Shown in pieces: positions 60,326 through 64,000 of a stretch of DNA of 64,000 nucleotides. Position numbers and translations under genes: made by a program. How positions within the stretch are numbered: position 1 is the stretch's first letter; each line of letters begins with the position of its first letter. Origin of the DNA: Parvibaculum sp040216885 (GTDB taxonomy: Bacteria; Pseudomonadota; Alphaproteobacteria; Parvibaculales; Parvibaculaceae); NCBI GenBank assembly GCA_040216885.1, contig JAVJOG010000018.1, forward strand, positions 1 through 64,000, given 5' to 3'. The notes under the pieces were generated by a model. It saw nothing but the letters and a program-made list of their open reading frames with translations. It did not search any database and had not been told where the DNA came from.

Positions 60326-62506
60326 ATGAAAAACAAAGATTTGCCGTCCCCGTCCGGGGCGGCCGAAAGCGCCGATGCGAGCCCGGACGCGGCCGGGCCG
60401 CGCGTACGCGCGGCCAATGAGGACAGCCCGACCGGCGGCGCGCTGATGAAGCTGATCCAGCGCCGCCCCTCCCCGCGCATCCTCGGTACGGCACTTGTCG
60501 CGAGCCTTGGCGTGCTCGGCGCCGAGGCCGCCTTCCTCTGGGGACAATACGGGATCGACGGCCTCGCGGCGCTGACGCAGCTCGAAACCGGGCTGATCGC
60601 GGCCGCCGCGGTGGCGCCGCTGACGCTGATCTGGATGCTGGCCTTTGTCGTCTGGCGCGGCCAGGAAATGCGGCTGATGGCCGACGCGCTGGCGCGCACC
60701 GCGATCCGCCTGTCGGACCCGGAGGATTTTGCCACCGGCCAGATCGCGACGATCTCGGGCGCGGTGAGGCGCGAACTCGGCGAGATGCGCGACGGGCTCG
60801 ACGCGGCGCTGAAACAGGCGAACGAATTGAAGGAACTCGTGACGCGCGAGGTCGAGGAAATCGACCGGGGCTCCGGCCGCGCCGAATTCCGTACACGGAC
60901 GATGGAGGAACTGCTCGGCCGCCATCGCGAAAGCCTGGAGGAAATCGCCAAGACGCTCGGCAGCGAGAGCGACGCGATTTCACGCGCCATCCGCGAACAG
61001 GTCGACGCCGTGCGCGGGCTGACCGGCAAGGCCGAAAGCGACCTGAAGGCGGCGGGCGACCGCGTTTCCGAACAGGCCGAAACGCTCGGCCGCGTCAGCG
61101 AGGCCGCGCGCGCCGGCGCCGACCAGACGGCGACGATGCTCGACCGGCAGTCCTCGCGCCTCGAAGTGGTGGCCACCGACGCGCTGGCGAAAGCCGACGA
61201 ACTCGGCAAGCGCTACGCGCAGCAGCGCGCGGTCATCGCCGATGCCGCCGACCGGCTGGGAAGCGAACAGGCGCGGCTGGCGGCCGTGTTCGAGAGCCAC
61301 CGCGAAACGATGCGGGAGGCCGACGCCGCGCTTGCCCGCCATACCGAGGAAATCGGCCGCGCGGTGGAAGGCCTCGGCGCCGGCATCGAACTGACCTTCG
61401 AGAACGCCGCGGCGCGCGCCACCATCTTGCGCGAAACCATCGCCGGGGAAATCCGCACCGCCGCCGACGAAGCCGAAAGTGCCTCGACCGCCGTCAGCCG
61501 TTCGGCGGGCGCGGCCACGCGCGCCATCGGCGCCACCGTCGACGAGTTGAAGGCGGCGACCGGTGCGCTCTCGACCGATGTCGCGCGCGCCGCGACCGAG
61601 GCGATTGAAAAGACCACCGACAAGGTGAAGGCCGCGACCGTTTCGATGAGCGAGGAAGTGACGCGCGTGACGACGGCACTGACGAGCGAGCTTGCCGGCC
61701 GCACCGGCGAGATCCGCGGCCTGATCGAGGCGACGGCAGCCGAAAGCGACAACGCGGCCGAACGCTTCAACGCCGCGATGATCCGCCTCGGCGGCACGGC
61801 GCGCGAGGCCGGCCGCGCGCTGCACGAGGCGACCGACGAGCTTGCGCAACGCATCGACGAGTTGCCGGGCGAAGCGGTCGAAAGCGCGCAGGCGCTGAAG
61901 GATGTGTTGCAGGAGCAGGTGTCGGCGCTGGCGACCATCGCCGAGATCGTCGTCCGCCATGCGCGCACGCTCGACCGCTCGGCACCGGTTCGCGAGACGA
62001 GCGCCCCAATGGCCGCGCGCCCCGCCCTGCCGCAGGCGCCGCGCGACAGCGAACGCCGCTCAAGCATGTCGGAACTGCTGGCCGCCGCCGAGCGCCGGCC
62101 CGCCGCATATGAGGCCGACATGGCGGGCGGCGGCGACCGCGACTTCCAGCGCGCCTCGCTGCATGTCGTCGAAACGTTGCAGGCGCTGGCGATCGATCTC
62201 GATGCGGCGCTCGAACAAAGTCCGCCGGCGGAATTGTGGCAGCGCTACCAGGCCGGCGAGCGCAACGTCTTCACGCGCCGCCTCTACAACATGGCCGGCC
62301 GCGACCTCTACGACCGCATCGCCGCGAAATACCGCAAGGATGCCGAGTTCCGCACCCATGTCGACCGCTTCATCGCAACCTTCGAAAACCTGCTGGGTGC
62401 GGCCGCCGCGCGCGACCGCGATAACATTCTGGTGCAGACCTACCTGACGTCCGACACCGGCAAGGTCTACCTGATGCTGGGACAGGCGACGGGGAAGCTG
62501 GGTTAG
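60326..62506 (+). CDS. Membrane-anchored long coiled-coil protein
   Basis: From ATG 60326 the protein has 726 residues; an earlier ATG at 60290 is possible. After a polar N-terminus, two membrane helices appear (RILGTALVASLGVLGAEAAF and LIAAAAVAPLTLIWMLAFVV). About 450 residues of coiled coil follow, rich in A, E, T and R, e.g. VSEAARAGADQTATMLDRQS and IGATVDELKAATGALSTDVA, resembling apolipoprotein- or chemoreceptor-like helices. A compact C-terminal domain ends it (DFQRASLHVVETLQALAIDL, RRLYNMAGRDLYDRIAAKYR, LVQTYLTSDTGKVYLMLGQA). I do not know the function. The CtrA box upstream suggests cell-cycle or polar expression. Confidence 0.85.
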   Translation: MKNKDLPSPSGAAESADASPDAAGPRVRAANEDSPTGGALMKLIQRRPSPRILGTALVASLGVLGAEAAFLWGQYGIDGLAALTQLETGLIAAAAVAPLTLIWMLAFVVWRGQEMRLMADALARTAIRLSDPEDFATGQIATISGAVRRELGEMRDGLDAALKQANELKELVTREVEEIDRGSGRAEFRTRTMEELLGRHRESLEEIAKTLGSESDAISRAIREQVDAVRGLTGKAESDLKAAGDRVSEQAETLGRVSEAARAGADQTATMLDRQSSRLEVVATDALAKADELGKRYAQQRAVIADAADRLGSEQARLAAVFESHRETMREADAALARHTEEIGRAVEGLGAGIELTFENAAARATILRETIAGEIRTAADEAESASTAVSRSAGAATRAIGATVDELKAATGALSTDVARAATEAIEKTTDKVKAATVSMSEEVTRVTTALTSELAGRTGEIRGLIEATAAESDNAAERFNAAMIRLGGTAREAGRALHEATDELAQRIDELPGEAVESAQALKDVLQEQVSALATIAEIVVRHARTLDRSAPVRETSAPMAARPALPQAPRDSERRSSMSELLAAAERRPAAYEADMAGGGDRDFQRASLHVVETLQALAIDLDAALEQSPPAELWQRYQAGERNVFTRRLYNMAGRDLYDRIAAKYRKDAEFRTHVDRFIATFENLLGAAAARDRDNILVQTYLTSDTGKVYLMLGQATGKLG

Positions 62507-62806
62507 CTCGACGCCCGCTTCGGATAGGCCTCTGCGCCGGCAGTGGCGTTGGCTCCTTCCACTCACCACACTCGTCTTTGCCGGGCCTTCCTTTGCAATC
62601 AAGGAGGCCCGCAATCCAGAAGGCGCGCCAGCGCCGTCTCTCTTCGAAAACTCTTCAAGCAGCAAGCGCGAAGGCCGCAAGAGTTTCTTGTGAAGAGAGA
62701 CGCCGCCGCCTTGCGGCGGCTTCTGGATGCCCGGATCAAGTCGGGGCAAGACAAAGTGGGGGGTGGAACGGGCAAACGCCAACGCCCGCGCCGCTGGAGT
62801 TCTTCT
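62507..62806. other. 300-base gap holding a palindromic element
   Basis: I see no gene. Most of the gap is the inverted-repeat element at 62615-62727, with flanking copies of short GCCCGGATCAAGTCGGGGC-like palindromic DNA at 62729-62750. Confidence 0.7.
62615..62727. repeat. Inverted-repeat extragenic element
   Basis: Three nested complementary pairs are visible: TCCAGAAG (62615) with CTTCTGGA (62720), GTCTCTCTTC (62636) with GAAGAGAGAC (62692), and AAACTCTT (62648) with AAGAGTTT (62679). It would fold into a long imperfect hairpin. No open frame is supported inside. Confidence 0.7.
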
Positions 62807-63469
62807 CTATGACCCCGCGCGTTTCGGAAACGCCTTCGCGCCTTCTTCCAGCGTCCAGAGCGCCAGTTCGGAAAGCACCTGGCCGAGCGCGGCGTCGTAG
62901 GCCGCGACGATGTCGACCATCTTGCCGCTGGACGAGGGAACCGAGGCGCTGAATGCGCGTGCCGCGACGATGGAACGGTCGGACGCCCGCAACAGCCGGG
63001 CGAAGAACATCACCCGCACTTCCGTTCCCGCCTGACCGAATCCTTCGCGCGCCGGCCGCGTCGCGGCGAATTGCCGGATGTCGCCGGTAAGCGCGAGATC
63101 CATGCGCGCGCTGCTGCCCGAACCGATGGCGGCCGGAAAGCGGCCGGTATTGTGCAGCGTCTCGACCGCGAGCGCGGCGATCATGCGCGGCGCCCGGTCG
63201 CTCCAGCGTGCGCCGGCATAATATTTGATCTCGTTGGGCGACGGCTGGAAGACGATGCGCGCCGTGTCGACGGCGGCGGGCGCCGAGAACGTCTCGACGA
63301 CGATCTGCGCGGCGGCGTTCGCCGTTCCGTCCGGTGCCTGCGGCGAGGGCGCCGTCAGCACATAGAGGTCGGGCGCCGGTTCGCTGGCGACATTGGCAAG
63401 CGCACAGGCGCCGAGCGGCGCGACCGCGAGCAGGAGCACCCCGGCGCGCAGCATCTTTCGCAAACTCAT
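62807..63469 (-). CDS. ABC-type transport auxiliary lipoprotein (PqiC/MlaX-like)
   Basis: From ATG 63469 the protein has 220 residues and a lipoprotein signal (LRAGVLLLAVAPLGACALAN, lipobox LGAC). The mature part, APDLYVLTAPSP and AAVDTARIVFQPSPNEIKYY, then AGARWSDRAPRMIAALAVET, fits the PF03886-type lipoproteins found after mce genes. It probably sits in the outer membrane or periplasm as part of a lipid transporter. It starts 12 bases after the upstream Mce gene. Confidence 0.85.
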   Translation of the reverse strand: MSLRKMLRAGVLLLAVAPLGACALANVASEPAPDLYVLTAPSPQAPDGTANAAAQIVVETFSAPAAVDTARIVFQPSPNEIKYYAGARWSDRAPRMIAALAVETLHNTGRFPAAIGSGSSARMDLALTGDIRQFAATRPAREGFGQAGTEVRVMFFARLLRASDRSIVAARAFSASVPSSSGKMVDIVAAYDAALGQVLSELALWTLEEGAKAFPKRAGS

Positions 63470-63480
63470 CCCCCACCCCC

Positions 63481-64000
63481 TCATTCGGCCCGGACCTCGG
63501 GCACGTTGTTGCCGATCAGAAAGCGCGCCGGATCGTCCTGCGCGCGCGAGGCGACGCGTTCGAGCGAGGCGACAAGCGCCCGTGTCTCGGCGACGAGTTG
63601 CGGCAATTGCGCCATCCCGGCGCCGATGCCCGGCCCGCCCTGCTTCAGGATTGCCTCAAGCTCTTCCGCCACCAGACGATAGGAGTGAGCCGCCTCGCGC
63701 GCGTCGGTGAGGAACAGGCGTACATCGTCTTTCAGCAGCGCGTCGGCGTTGCGGCTCATGCTGTTGAGATGCACCGACGCCTCGGAAAGCTGTTTGATCG
63801 CCCGGCTCATATCGGCCGAACTGCCGGCGAGCGCGCCCGAAATCGTGTTCATGTTGTCGAGCGCTTCGGCGATCGATTTCTGGTTCTCGGAGACGACCGT
63901 GTTGAGATCGCGGATCAACTGGTTGGCGCTTTGCAGCGTTTCGGGACCGCTCTTCAGAAGATCCTGTAATGTCGATGGCGCGGCGCGGATGATCGGATAA
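63481..64000 (-). CDS. Mce/MlaD-family protein, C-terminal part (cut by the window end)
   Basis: The open frame runs off the right edge and shows only the C-terminal coiled part: LQDLLKSGPETLQSANQLIR, then DLNTVVSENQKSIAEALDNM and VHLNSMSRNADALLKDDVRL. Repeated short helices after an unseen MCE domain are typical of MlaD/Mce proteins, which bind phospholipid between inner membrane and periplasm. The lipoprotein gene downstream supports the assignment. An apparent internal start at 63918 is only a TTG (Leu) codon within the frame. Confidence 0.82.
   Translation of the reverse strand, partial: YPIIRAAPSTLQDLLKSGPETLQSANQLIRDLNTVVSENQKSIAEALDNMNTISGALAGSSADMSRAIKQLSEASVHLNSMSRNADALLKDDVRLFLTDAREAAHSYRLVAEELEAILKQGGPGIGAGMAQLPQLVAETRALVASLERVASRAQDDPARFLIGNNVPEVRAE

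Overview
The window is high-GC DNA from an alphaproteobacterium of the CtrA/CckA type. Evidence for that: a CckA-type hybrid kinase gene, fliX, flbT and flaF (flagellar regulators I know only from this class), TTAA-N7-TTAA CtrA boxes, and LexA boxes of the alphaproteobacterial GTTC-N7-GTTC form. A Parvibaculum-like member is possible, but I cannot fix the genus from sequence alone. I saw no tRNA, rRNA, CRISPR array or intact insertion sequence.

Layout. 0.5-7.2 kb (minus strand): alaS, recA (LexA box) and cckA. 7.3-36 kb: one large flagellar block. flhB, fliR, fliQ, fliE, flgC and flgB read leftward and diverge from fliO-fliP. After a large TPR protein come fliL-fliM-DUF6468-motE (leftward), flgF-flgG-flgA-flgH (rightward), dksA and fliX (leftward), and flgI, a flgJ-like gene and a flgN-like gene (rightward). 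A TPR/glycosyltransferase-like gene, two flagellins, flbT and flaF follow, then flgE-flgK-flgL (leftward). 36-43 kb: a MoxR ATPase and a VWA protein, separated by a decayed methyltransferase gene and a small secreted protein, then a three-gene ABC exporter. 43-49.6 kb: the SOS mutagenesis genes dnaE2-imuB and imuA, split by two small lipoprotein paralogues. 49.6-57.6 kb: metabolic genes (sulfotransferase, methyltransferases, two [2Fe-2S] ferredoxins, ferredoxin reductase, chorismate mutase, GST with a divergent TetR regulator, sulfatase). 57.6-64 kb: a Pho-box-like array, an LhgO-type oxidase, an Hpt protein divergent from a coiled-coil membrane protein with a CtrA box between them, and the end of an Mce/Mla-type lipid transport operon.

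Regulation can be read off the DNA unusually well. Early flagellar units carry CtrA boxes (10.8, 15.6 and 23.3 kb). Later units (flgF, flgI, flgE, first flagellin) carry -24/-12 sigma-54 promoters, each with an IHF-type site just upstream. With CckA, FliX and FlbT encoded among them, this looks like a Caulobacter-style flagellar hierarchy packed into about 30 kb. Three SOS units (recA, imuA, imuB-dnaE2) each have a perfect LexA box. Several intergenic gaps hold nested palindromes of the dispersed extragenic type.
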